A DNA stretch of 64,000 bases, taken from an uncultured Cytophagales bacterium. Its GTDB lineage: Bacteria; Bacteroidota; Bacteroidia; Cytophagales; Thermoflexibacteraceae. Location: positions 206,891-270,890 of the forward strand of contig CALHUI010000014.1 in the NCBI GenBank assembly GCA_938039675.1. The letters run 5' to 3'. Within the stretch, counting starts at the first letter, position 1, and each line of letters opens with the position of its first letter. The notes under the pieces were generated by a model, which was not told the DNA's origin, made no database searches, and saw nothing but the letters and a program-made list of their open reading frames with translations. Both the position numbers and the translations under genes were made by a program. This document shows, piece by piece, positions 37,136 through 44,586 of this stretch.

Positions 37136-38116
37136 TTAGTTACGGTATAAAACCGATTTGATGGCTTGCATAGTGCGCTTCACGTTGGGCAATACGGCTT
37201 CTATCAATGTTGGAGCATAGTTCAGAGGCACGTCCATAGAGTTTACGCGCAGCACGGGGGCATCCAAATAGTCAAACGCCATGCGCTGCACCTGAAAACC
37301 TACGTCAGTAGAAATAGATGCCAGCGGCCATGCTTCTTCTATAATCACCAATCGGTTGGTTTTTTTTACCGAGTTCACTACGGCGGCATAGTCAATCGGG
37401 CGAACGGTGCGCAGGTCAATCACTTCTGCACTGATACCTTCTTTGGCCGCTTCGTCGGCGGCATTGAGGGCTACTTTCATCATTTTACCGAATGAAACAA
37501 GGGTAACATCGGTGCCTTCACGCACTGTTTTGGCTTGCCCAATCGGAATCAGATACTCACTTTCAGGCACTTCACCTTTATCGCTGTACATAAGTTCCGA
37601 CTCCATGAATATTACGGGGTCATCATCGCGAATGGCTGATTTGAGCAACCCTTTGGCATCATAAGGGTTAGACGGAACAACTACTTTCAGTCCCGGTGTG
37701 TTGGCATACCAGTTTTCAAAGTTTTGGGAGTGCTGTGCGCCCAGTTGCCCTGCATTACCCGTAGGCCCCCTGAAAACGATGGGACAGCCGTATTGCCCAG
37801 CCGACATGGGCAAAATTTTAGCTGCAGAGTTCACTACTTGGTCAATTGCTACCAGCGAAAAGTTGAAAGTCATAAACTCTATGATGGGTCGCAAGCCGTT
37901 GATAGCTGCACCTACGCCAATACCTGCAAATCCAAGCTCGGAGATAGGGGTATCTATCACTCGTTCAGGTCCGAACTCATCGAGCATGCCTTGACTTACT
38001 TTATATGCGCCATTGTATTCGGCCACTTCTTCACCCATAAGAAATACGCGCGGGTCGCGGCGCATCTCTTCCGACATCGCTTCCCTGAGCGCTTCTCTGA
38101 ACTGAATTACTCTCAT
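37136..38116 (-). CDS. pdhB: Pyruvate dehydrogenase E1 component, beta subunit
   Basis: 326-residue transketolase-like beta subunit of the alpha2beta2 E1 enzyme, which decarboxylates pyruvate with thiamine diphosphate and feeds acetyl groups to E2. Typical sequences: FREALREAMSEEMRRD, VFLMGEEVAEYNGAYKVSQG, DTPISELGFAGIGVGAA, RGPTGNAGQLGAQHSQ and FGKMMKVAL. The PISE glutamate that activates the cofactor is present. The gene stands alone: neither the alpha subunit nor E2/E3 is adjacent, as is common in Bacteroidota. A weak promoter (TTTG-N21-TTTATTTG, -7 at 38141-38148) lies upstream. Confidence 0.93.
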   Translation of the reverse strand: MRVIQFREALREAMSEEMRRDPRVFLMGEEVAEYNGAYKVSQGMLDEFGPERVIDTPISELGFAGIGVGAAINGLRPIIEFMTFNFSLVAIDQVVNSAAKILPMSAGQYGCPIVFRGPTGNAGQLGAQHSQNFENWYANTPGLKVVVPSNPYDAKGLLKSAIRDDDPVIFMESELMYSDKGEVPESEYLIPIGQAKTVREGTDVTLVSFGKMMKVALNAADEAAKEGISAEVIDLRTVRPIDYAAVVNSVKKTNRLVIIEEAWPLASISTDVGFQVQRMAFDYLDAPVLRVNSMDVPLNYAPTLIEAVLPNVKRTMQAIKSVLYRN

Positions 38117-38244
38117 TGGTGTTTATGATTTGTGATTAAACAAATAAATTTTTATACTTACGGCTAAAACAAACAACAAACTTCGACAGCTAATCTTTAC
38201 CTGTATCATTATTGAATCTAACCGCAATTTAACAGGTATTTTGA

Positions 38245-38275
38245 TTTGGTGTTTCTCGGATTTACGCTAATATTG
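38245..38275 (+). promoter_or_regulatory. Promoter of the pspC-domain gene
   Basis: TTTG (38245-38248), a 19-nt spacer, then TAATATTG (38268-38275; one mismatch to TAnnTTTG). The -7 box ends 7 nt before the ATG, so the predicted transcript has almost no leader. Confidence 0.55.
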
Positions 38276-38282
38276 AATAAGT

Positions 38283-38501
38283 ATGAAAAGCCTGAGATTT
38301 TTCTGGGAGCAGCAGTTGTTCGGCGTTTGTTCGTATATAGGTGAGCGATTCGGTATTTCCATCAGCTGCATCCGCCTGTATTTCATCTACTTGTCTTTTC
38401 TAACGTTTGGCTCGCCCATATTTGTTTATCTGGTGATGGCATTTTGGTTGAATGTACGTCGGTATGTGCGCCAATATGTCAATCCGCTGAGGGGCGTTTA
38501 G
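38283..38501 (+). CDS. Small PspC-domain membrane protein
   Basis: 72 residues. RFFWEQQLFGVCSYIGERFGISISCIRLYFI resembles the PspC domain (amphipathic start, G-x-C-x-x-I/L-x-E-x-F/L-x-I), followed by a long hydrophobic segment (about 33-57) and a basic tail NVRRYVRQYVNP. In enterobacteria PspC senses membrane stress; the role of these short Bacteroidota versions is unknown. Preceded by a good promoter; its last four bases overlap the convergent glycosyltransferase gene. Confidence 0.75.
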   Translation: MKSLRFFWEQQLFGVCSYIGERFGISISCIRLYFIYLSFLTFGSPIFVYLVMAFWLNVRRYVRQYVNPLRGV

Positions 38502-39535
38502 CCAGCCTGCAAATCGCTGAACCGCCGAATGCCTTTGACAAAATAAGCCCACACAATGCTGCCCTTCCATCGTTCGGGATGTTGGAAGGCTATAGCATTG
38601 TGTTGTGCATATGCCCGTTTTTCTTTTAACCGAACGATGTTGGCATACAGATAAAAATGGGAGCGTAGCACCGCCCACAAATGTTTCCATTCACCTTGCA
38701 GAAAGAATCGGACACCTGCAATGCCATCTAAACACATCCGCACAAACAGATTCACCCATAAATGTTTAGGATTCTCATTCTTAATCAGTGCTACTAAACT
38801 GTTGCGAAAGTTCAGGTACGTTTTACGGGGATTTTGGTAAGCAAGCGTGCCACCACCCAAATGGTAAACTGTACTTTCGGAGCAAAAGAGCACACTGTAT
38901 CCTGCATTTTTGGCGCGCCAGCACAGGTCTATCTCTTCCATATGGGCAAATAAGTCGCCGTCAAATCCGCCGAGGCTGTGGAAAAGGTCGGCACGAACAA
39001 GCATACATGCACCGCTTGCCCAGAAAACGGACTTTGTACCATTGTATTGCCCCTCATCTTTTTCAGTGGTATGGAACAGCCTTCCCCGACAAAAAGGATA
39101 GCCAAGTATATCTATCATGCCGCCCGCTGCACCGGCATATTCAAAGTACTGCGGTTCGCGTTTGGAAAGGATTTTAGGCTGACAAGCAAAAACCTGCGGG
39201 TTGCCGGCGATAGTAGCAAGCAATGGCTCTAACCAATGCGGAGTTACTTCTACATCGGAGTTTAGTAAAAGATAGTAATCTGCCTTTACTTGCCGCAAAG
39301 CCAAGTTATAACCTTGTGCAAAGCCACTATTATGCTGCAAATCAATAAGCTCCACAGAGGGAAAATTGCTGCGGAGCAATTGCAGCGAACAGTCGGTAGA
39401 ACCATTATCTGCTACAATAATCCGTACCTGCGGCGGGGTGTTTTGCAATACAGAGGGTAAATATTGGGGCAAAAGGGTAGCACCATTATAATTGAGAATG
39501 ACAATGGCGACCGAGGGTATTTTTGGTTGTTCCAT
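38498..39535 (-). CDS. Family 2 glycosyltransferase
   Basis: 345 residues, GT-A fold. VAIVILNYNGATLLPQYLPS (about 9-28) is the nucleotide-binding start, IIVADNGSTDCSLQLL follows, and the metal-binding region is LLLNSDVEVTP. The acceptor-side EEIDLCWRAKNAGY motif (about 213-226) is the form found in rhamnosyltransferase-like GT2 enzymes of cell-envelope polysaccharide synthesis. No membrane helix is evident, so probably membrane-associated or cytoplasmic. Next gene on the same strand upstream is ybaB, 21 bp away. Sugar specificity unknown. Confidence 0.88.
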   Translation of the reverse strand: MEQPKIPSVAIVILNYNGATLLPQYLPSVLQNTPPQVRIIVADNGSTDCSLQLLRSNFPSVELIDLQHNSGFAQGYNLALRQVKADYYLLLNSDVEVTPHWLEPLLATIAGNPQVFACQPKILSKREPQYFEYAGAAGGMIDILGYPFCRGRLFHTTEKDEGQYNGTKSVFWASGACMLVRADLFHSLGGFDGDLFAHMEEIDLCWRAKNAGYSVLFCSESTVYHLGGGTLAYQNPRKTYLNFRNSLVALIKNENPKHLWVNLFVRMCLDGIAGVRFFLQGEWKHLWAVLRSHFYLYANIVRLKEKRAYAQHNAIAFQHPERWKGSIVWAYFVKGIRRFSDLQAG

Positions 39536-39556
39536 TTCTGACAGTTGTACCTGAGA

Positions 39557-39892
39557 CTATCGCATCAGGCTGCCTAAGTCTAAGCCCGGAATATTAGGAA
39601 TGAATCCCTCAGTTTGTTTTCTCAAATACTCTTTTGCCTGTTCTTCGGCATTTTCCAGTGCCTTGTTAGCTGCCGCCACAATTAGGTCTTGTAGAATATC
39701 GGCATCTTCGGGCTTCAAAAGGTCTTTTTCAATCCGCACAGAAAGCAATTGCTTTTTGCCGTTGGCCTTAGCAGTTACCATGCCACCGCCTGATTCGCCT
39801 TCGGCTACAATATTTCCTAATTCTTCCTGAGCTTCTGCCATTTTGCTCTGCATTTCTTTTACCTTGCCGAGCATTTTCATCATATCAAACAT
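39557..39892 (-). CDS. ybaB: YbaB/EbfC nucleoid-associated protein
   Basis: 111-residue dimeric DNA-binding protein. Starts MFDMMKMLGKVKEMQSKMAE, with a long N-terminal helix, then VTAKANGKKQLLSVRIEKDL and the C-terminal helical arm with DLIVAAANKALENAEE; all match the family. Elsewhere it is encoded next to dnaX and recR, but neither is here. An exact -7-type TAACTTTG (minus strand) lies at 39916-39923, 23 nt before the ATG. Confidence 0.92.
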   Translation of the reverse strand: MFDMMKMLGKVKEMQSKMAEAQEELGNIVAEGESGGGMVTAKANGKKQLLSVRIEKDLLKPEDADILQDLIVAAANKALENAEEQAKEYLRKQTEGFIPNIPGLDLGSLMR

Positions 39893-39954
39893 TGCAAACT
39901 TTGTGTTAATTTTAGCAAAGTTACGCCAATCAGGCGGAATTGTCAGCAGCGGCT

Positions 39955-41064
39955 ATGCTTACATCAGACGAGCGTTTATACTATTTGCGGCAGTTACTGC
40001 TCCCCCAAATTGGTGAGGCAGGACAACAGCGACTGCGCAATGCACAGGTATTGGTTATTGGCGCAGGTGGTTTGGGATGCCCCGTGCTGCTCTACCTTGC
40101 AGCGGCAGGTATCGGGCACTTGGGCATTGTCGATGGCGACACCGTAGCGGCTCACAACCTCCATCGGCAGATACTCTATTGCTACACCGACGTAGGGCAG
40201 CACAAGGCAACTGTTGCTGCTGCTTTGCTGCGCAAACGGAATCCGTTTATCCAAATCAGTGTTTTTGCAGAGTTTCTCACTCCCGAAAATGCGGCAAGCA
40301 TTGTATCGGGCTATGACCTCGTCGTGGATTGCACCGACCGATTCGAAGCCCGTTATCTGATTAATGATGTGTGTACGGAACTGGGCAAACCTTTTGTTTA
40401 CGGGGCTATCCACCGATTCGAGGGGCAGGTGAGCGTTTTCAACTTGTACGAAAACTCGCCGACATACAGATGCCTGTTTCCTACGCCTCCTGCCGAAGGG
40501 GATATTCAAAACTGCGCAGAGGCAGGCGTAATGGGTACTACTGCAGGGCTGCTTGGTCTTTATCAAGCAAATGAAGCTATCAAAATTATCGCACAAACAG
40601 GCAATCCGTTAGACGGGCGCTTGCTCGTTGTTGATTTACTGAACAACCGTGAGCATGTTTTTTTGATAAAGTTGCAAACTAACAAGCAAAAAATACGTAT
40701 GGAAAAGTATACTACTGATTGTCAAACTATTGCAAAATCTGCCATGCGAACTATCAGCCCGCAAGAATTGTATCAGCAATTAAGCAAAGGTGCTGCTTAT
40801 TTTCTGCTTGACGTACGCGAGCCAGAGGAATTTGCCATTTGCCACATTGCAAATTCGGTATTGATACCTATGCACGAGATTCCGGTGCGCAGCCACGAAC
40901 TGCCGCAAAATATAGATACGGTGGTCATCTGTCATCACGGTGTGCGCAGCGCACATGTCATTAACTATCTGGAAGCTACAGGACATCAGGGCAAGCTCTA
41001 TAATCTGGAAGGAGGAGTACATGCTTGGGCATTAGAAGTGGACAATACCATGCCGACGTATTGA
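39955..41064 (+). CDS. ThiF/MoeB-like adenylyltransferase fused to a rhodanese domain
   Basis: 369 residues. The N-terminal E1-like domain (about 1-245) has YYLRQLLLPQIGEAGQQRL, the nucleotide loop VIGAGGLGCPVLLYL, HNLHRQILY and DLVVDCTDRFEARYLIND. It would adenylate the C-terminal Gly of a ubiquitin-like sulphur carrier (MoaD, ThiS or similar). The C-terminal rhodanese domain (about 270-369) has FLLDVREPEEFAICHI and an active-site loop CHHGVRS with the persulphide cysteine. The two CxxC zinc motifs of classical MoeB/ThiF are absent: the first is reduced to TYRCLF and the second is missing. Pathway uncertain: molybdopterin, thiamine or tRNA thiolation. The ATG is chosen over an upstream TTG. 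Confidence 0.85.
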   Translation: MLTSDERLYYLRQLLLPQIGEAGQQRLRNAQVLVIGAGGLGCPVLLYLAAAGIGHLGIVDGDTVAAHNLHRQILYCYTDVGQHKATVAAALLRKRNPFIQISVFAEFLTPENAASIVSGYDLVVDCTDRFEARYLINDVCTELGKPFVYGAIHRFEGQVSVFNLYENSPTYRCLFPTPPAEGDIQNCAEAGVMGTTAGLLGLYQANEAIKIIAQTGNPLDGRLLVVDLLNNREHVFLIKLQTNKQKIRMEKYTTDCQTIAKSAMRTISPQELYQQLSKGAAYFLLDVREPEEFAICHIANSVLIPMHEIPVRSHELPQNIDTVVICHHGVRSAHVINYLEATGHQGKLYNLEGGVHAWALEVDNTMPTY

Positions 41065-41073
41065 GTAGGCCAA

Positions 41074-41114
41074 TAAAAATCCTGTCGGACTTTTGCACGC
41101 GACAGGATTTTTTA
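41074..41114. terminator. Bidirectional terminator
   Basis: taaaaatcctgtcg (41074-41087) pairs with cgacaggatttttta (41100-41114) around a 12-nt loop. A/T tails on both sides give a GC-containing stem followed by T-runs on either strand. It lies between the convergent ends of the ThiF-rhodanese and FKBP genes and should stop both transcripts. Confidence 0.85.
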
Positions 41115-41132
41115 TTGCTACTTAACCTTATC

Positions 41133-42020
41133 TTACTTAGCAGGTGCAGGTTTTACTGAAACCAATTCTACCTCAAATCGCAAAATGCTGTTGGCAGGAA
41201 TATCAGGAGAAGGAGAATGCGAGCCGTAAGCCAATGCCGAAGGCAGATAGAAAGTTGCTTTGCCGCCTTGCTTCATCAGCATAACGCCCTCATCAAATCC
41301 GGGAATCATCTGTCCTAAACCGCAATTAAACTTTAGCGGCTCACCGCGTCCGGGGTCTAATGAAGAGTCAAACTTTTTCTCCGTAGGCACAATTGAGCCT
41401 GTGTAGTGTGTTTGCACCTCATCCCCTTTTTTAGGTTGTGCGCCTGTACCTTCTTTGTCGATGGTGTAGTACAGACCCGATTCGGTGCGCCGTGCGTTGT
41501 TGATACCTTTGTCGGCAAGGAATTTTTTAATGGCTTCATCGTCTTTGCGCACCTGCTCTTCCTGACGCTTCTTCATCATAGCTTCCAGTGCCTGCTGGTT
41601 CATGATGTCCAAAATTTTCATATCAAAGCGAATATCGCTGCCTTTTTTCAAGAACGGAGGCACCATTTGGCCGTAGAGTGAGTCAATAGACTCATAAAAC
41701 GACACGCTGTCGCCTTTCACCATTTCCTGTAAACCTTTGCCGATACGTCCCAGAGCAGGGTTGTTAGGCATAATAATCATAGGTTCGCCAATAGTGCGAG
41801 TGTTTTGAAGCAGGGTGTCTTTCCCTTCGGAAGTAGTGCCCCACATTTGGAAGTGCAGCGACATATATTCGCCGTCTTTGGCTTTTTCGCCTTTGTTATC
41901 AGTGTGCTTGGCGTAGCGCAAGCCGTTAGGCAAAGTTTGAATTTTACCGCCTTGGCCGCAACCTGTAAAAACAGCCAATGCAGCAATGACGAATGAAATG
42001 GAAACAAAAGATTTGAACAT
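41133..42020 (-). CDS. FKBP-type peptidyl-prolyl isomerase, lipoprotein with two domains
   Basis: 295 residues from an ATG that leads into a lipoprotein signal: SFVIAALAVFTGC, cysteine near residue 20. A first FKBP-like domain (about 45-135, containing MSLHFQMWGTTSEGKDTL and LGRIGKGLQEMVKGDSVSF) is degenerate. A charged helical linker (MMKKRQEEQVRKDDEAIKKF) follows, then a canonical C-terminal FKBP domain with VQTHYTGSIVPTEKKFDSS, GQMIPGFDEGVMLMKQGGKA and PSALAYGSHS. It catalyses cis-trans proline isomerisation on envelope proteins. Lipidation would depend on lgt. Confidence 0.9.
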   Translation of the reverse strand: MFKSFVSISFVIAALAVFTGCGQGGKIQTLPNGLRYAKHTDNKGEKAKDGEYMSLHFQMWGTTSEGKDTLLQNTRTIGEPMIIMPNNPALGRIGKGLQEMVKGDSVSFYESIDSLYGQMVPPFLKKGSDIRFDMKILDIMNQQALEAMMKKRQEEQVRKDDEAIKKFLADKGINNARRTESGLYYTIDKEGTGAQPKKGDEVQTHYTGSIVPTEKKFDSSLDPGRGEPLKFNCGLGQMIPGFDEGVMLMKQGGKATFYLPSALAYGSHSPSPDIPANSILRFEVELVSVKPAPAK

Positions 42021-42072
42021 GAATAAAATAAATTGGTATTTAAAATGAATTTTTCTTGCGTGCAAAATTAGC

Positions 42073-43092
42073 TTATGAGGTAGTTGCAAGTATGTTCGCA
42101 TAATTTTTTAATGCCTCCAAAAAGGCCACTTCTGCCTCCTGAATGGACATGTTAAGTCTTCCTCCGGCGGCATTGATGTGTCCCCCACCGTTGAAATGCA
42201 TGCGTGCCACCTCATTAACGGAAAAGTTTCCTACCGAGCGCAAAGACATTTTGACAAATCCTTCGTCTTCTTTCAAAATAACAGATAGTTTGATACCTTT
42301 AATAGAAAGACCGTAGTTTACCAATCCTTCTGTATCGCCGGTCTGGTGGCGGAATCTGCCCAAATCGGTTTTGGAAAGCACAAAATACGCCGTATTCAAT
42401 TCGGGAATTACTTTTAGCCGCTCGCTCAGAGCAAAGCCTTGGAGTTTGAGTCGGTCTAAGGTACTGGTATCGTAAATATTCCGATGGATAGCGGTATGGT
42501 CAATGCCTTTTTCCAATAAATTGGCAACTATGCGGTGGATGGTTGCCGTCGTAGCCGGATATTTGAAACTGCCCGTATCTGTCATAATGCCAGCATAGAT
42601 GCAGGATGCTATATCGGTAGTAATGTCTGCCTCGTTACCTAACAAACTAATAAATTCGTAAATCAGTTCGGCAGTAGCGGCAGCCGTTACGCGGCAATAT
42701 TCAAAGTCGGCAAAATCTTTCTTATCCTGATGATGGTCTATCATCACTTTTATAGCCGATGTATTGGCATTGATAAAAATATCCAGTGGCTCGCAGCGCT
42801 TTAAATCGTTGAAATCCAAGCAAAAAATAATGGCTGCCTCACCGATGATTTTTGCACAGGCTTCTTTTGTTTTATCCGAATAGACTAGTACTTCGCTGTT
42901 GCCGGGCATCCAGAACAAAAAGTCGGGATAATCCGTAGGAGAAACTACCGTTGGCTGATGACCCTTATTTTTGAAGAAACCCCATAATGCCAAACCGGAA
43001 CCCAAGGCATCGGCATCAGGCTTTTGGTGCGGAATAATGGCTATTTTGCGGGGTACTGACAGTTCCTGCCTGAGCGATTCGATACTTAACAT
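42073..43092 (-). CDS. nrnA: DHH-family phosphoesterase, NrnA-like
   Basis: 339-residue bifunctional oligoribonuclease/pAp phosphatase-like enzyme; may also cleave pApA from cyclic di-AMP turnover. The DHH-domain motifs are complete: IIPHQKPDADALGSGLALW (about 19-37), FCLDFNDLKRCE, and MIDHHQDKKDF (the DHH signature). The DHHA1 domain ends with the RNA-binding GGGHINAAGG motif (about 306-315). Cytoplasmic. It precedes the FKBP lipoprotein gene by 52 bp on the same strand and is divergent from udk. NrnA is preferred over RecJ because of its small size. Confidence 0.9.
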   Translation of the reverse strand: MLSIESLRQELSVPRKIAIIPHQKPDADALGSGLALWGFFKNKGHQPTVVSPTDYPDFLFWMPGNSEVLVYSDKTKEACAKIIGEAAIIFCLDFNDLKRCEPLDIFINANTSAIKVMIDHHQDKKDFADFEYCRVTAAATAELIYEFISLLGNEADITTDIASCIYAGIMTDTGSFKYPATTATIHRIVANLLEKGIDHTAIHRNIYDTSTLDRLKLQGFALSERLKVIPELNTAYFVLSKTDLGRFRHQTGDTEGLVNYGLSIKGIKLSVILKEDEGFVKMSLRSVGNFSVNEVARMHFNGGGHINAAGGRLNMSIQEAEVAFLEALKNYANILATTS

Positions 43093-43242
43093 GTACAGTA
43101 ATTATTAACCAAATACAATCGATAGAAACTCTATGCCTTTACGTAAGGTATTTTTTGCAAAGTTGGCAATAATACCGTTCAATTACAAATAGTGTGCAAT
43201 CCGAACAAAATAAAAAGCATGGACAAATGTGCAGAAACACAT

Positions 43243-43250
43243 TAATTTTG
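43243..43250 (+). promoter_or_regulatory. Probable -7 box of udk-trkA-ffh
   Basis: TAATTTTG is an exact TAnnTTTG ending 8 nt before the udk ATG. No clear -33 TTG lies at the right distance. The placement would give a leader of only a few nucleotides. Confidence 0.35.
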
Positions 43251-43258
43251 CATCTGGT

Positions 43259-43876
43259 ATGAATCATCCTTTCTTAATCGGTGTTTCGGGGGGCAGCGGC
43301 TCGGGCAAAACTTATTTCCTCAATAAGTTGATGTATGCATTTGGCGAAGATACGATTTGCCTTATTTCGCAGGACAACTACTATCGCGACCGCGACCTGC
43401 AACCCACCGACGAAAACGGTATCAAGAACTTTGATACGCCAGAATCTATTGACAATCAGCAATTTGTGCGTGACATCATGCAGTTGCGCAACGGCTACGA
43501 GGTGCATCGGAAGGAGTACACTTTCAACAATCCGGCCATCATACCGAAGATGCTGGTTTTCAAGCCACGCCCCGTTATTATTGTAGAAGGGCTTTTTGTG
43601 TTTTATTTTCCTGAAATTTCAAGGCTGATAGACCTAAAAGTATTTATCGAAGCAAAAGACCATATCAAAATCAAACGTCGCATCCTGCGCGATAACGTAG
43701 AGCGGGGTTATGATTTGGACGATGTGCTTTATCGCTATGAGCATCATGTAATGCCGGCCTATGAAAAGTACATCAGCCCGCTAAAGAATGAGGTAGATAT
43801 GATTATTCCCAATAATCAAAGCCCCGACAGAGCGCTGGATGTAATCATTGGCTTTTTACGAAACAAACTCGCATGA
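43259..43876 (+). CDS. udk: Uridine kinase
   Basis: 205 residues. Phosphorylates uridine and cytidine to UMP/CMP in pyrimidine salvage. P-loop GVSGGSGSGKTYFL (about 8-21), the YYRDRD motif, NFDTPESIDNQ, a RPVIIVEGLFVFYFPEI lid and the RRILRDNVERGYDLDDVLYRYE block match the uridine kinase/phosphoribulokinase superfamily. The ATG chosen directly precedes NHPFLIGVSGG; an upstream GTG would place the start ahead of the -7-like box. The stop overlaps the trkA start (ATGA). Confidence 0.9.
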   Translation: MNHPFLIGVSGGSGSGKTYFLNKLMYAFGEDTICLISQDNYYRDRDLQPTDENGIKNFDTPESIDNQQFVRDIMQLRNGYEVHRKEYTFNNPAIIPKMLVFKPRPVIIVEGLFVFYFPEISRLIDLKVFIEAKDHIKIKRRILRDNVERGYDLDDVLYRYEHHVMPAYEKYISPLKNEVDMIIPNNQSPDRALDVIIGFLRNKLA

Positions 43877-44571
43877 GCAACGGAAATCGTTTTGCAGTGA
43901 TTGGACTGGGACAGTTCGGCTACTCGGTTGCCCGCAACTTGGCGGCGCGCGGAGCAGAAGTGCTGGCCATAGACAAAGACATTGATTTGGTAGAAGAAAT
44001 CAAAGACGATGTAGCCTATGCCGTAGCATTAGATGCAAGTGATTTTAAAGCACTCAGTTCGCAGAGTATCGCCGATATGGATGCCGTGCTGGTAGCCATC
44101 GGCGAAAACACCGAAGGGCTGCTGCTGACGGTCGTACAGTTGCTTGAGTTGAAAGCCAAACGCATTATCGCACGAGCGATGAGCCAACAGCAAAAGCTCA
44201 TTTTGCAAAAACTCGGCATCAGCGAAATCATTTCCCCCGAAGAAGAAGTGGGCATGATGATAGCCGAAATGTTGCTCAACCCCAACATGAAGGCTATTAT
44301 GCCACTTCCCGACAGCTACGAAATAGTAGAAATACAAGTGCCCCGACGCGTATTTAAGCGCTCGCTGAAAGACATCGGGCTGGCGGATAACTTCCGTTTG
44401 GAACTTATCGCCATTAAGCGCAAGTACGAAGAATATTTTGATGCCCGCAAACGCTCTGTAGAGCACCTGATTATCCGCCCTTCGGAAGATACCGAACTGG
44501 AATATTCCGACGTGATTATCGTGCTGGGCAAATCACAGGATGTGGTCAAATTCATTGAATTCAACAAATAA
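43873..44571 (+). CDS. Potassium uptake regulatory protein, TrkA/KtrA type
   Basis: 232-residue cytoplasmic RCK protein that gates a TrkH/KtrB-type potassium channel in response to bound nucleotide. The RCK_N Rossmann domain starts with FAVIGLGQFGYSVARNLAARG (about 7-27) and continues to the acidic residue in VLAIDKDIDLVEE, with MDAVLVAIGENTEGLLL later. The RCK_C domain spans about 145-230. The channel subunit is not in this window. It overlaps udk by 4 nt and is followed by ffh after 15 bp, so it lies in one operon with two unrelated housekeeping genes. Confidence 0.88.
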   Translation: MSNGNRFAVIGLGQFGYSVARNLAARGAEVLAIDKDIDLVEEIKDDVAYAVALDASDFKALSSQSIADMDAVLVAIGENTEGLLLTVVQLLELKAKRIIARAMSQQQKLILQKLGISEIISPEEEVGMMIAEMLLNPNMKAIMPLPDSYEIVEIQVPRRVFKRSLKDIGLADNFRLELIAIKRKYEEYFDARKRSVEHLIIRPSEDTELEYSDVIIVLGKSQDVVKFIEFNK

Positions 44572-44586
44572 TAAAGATATCCGACT

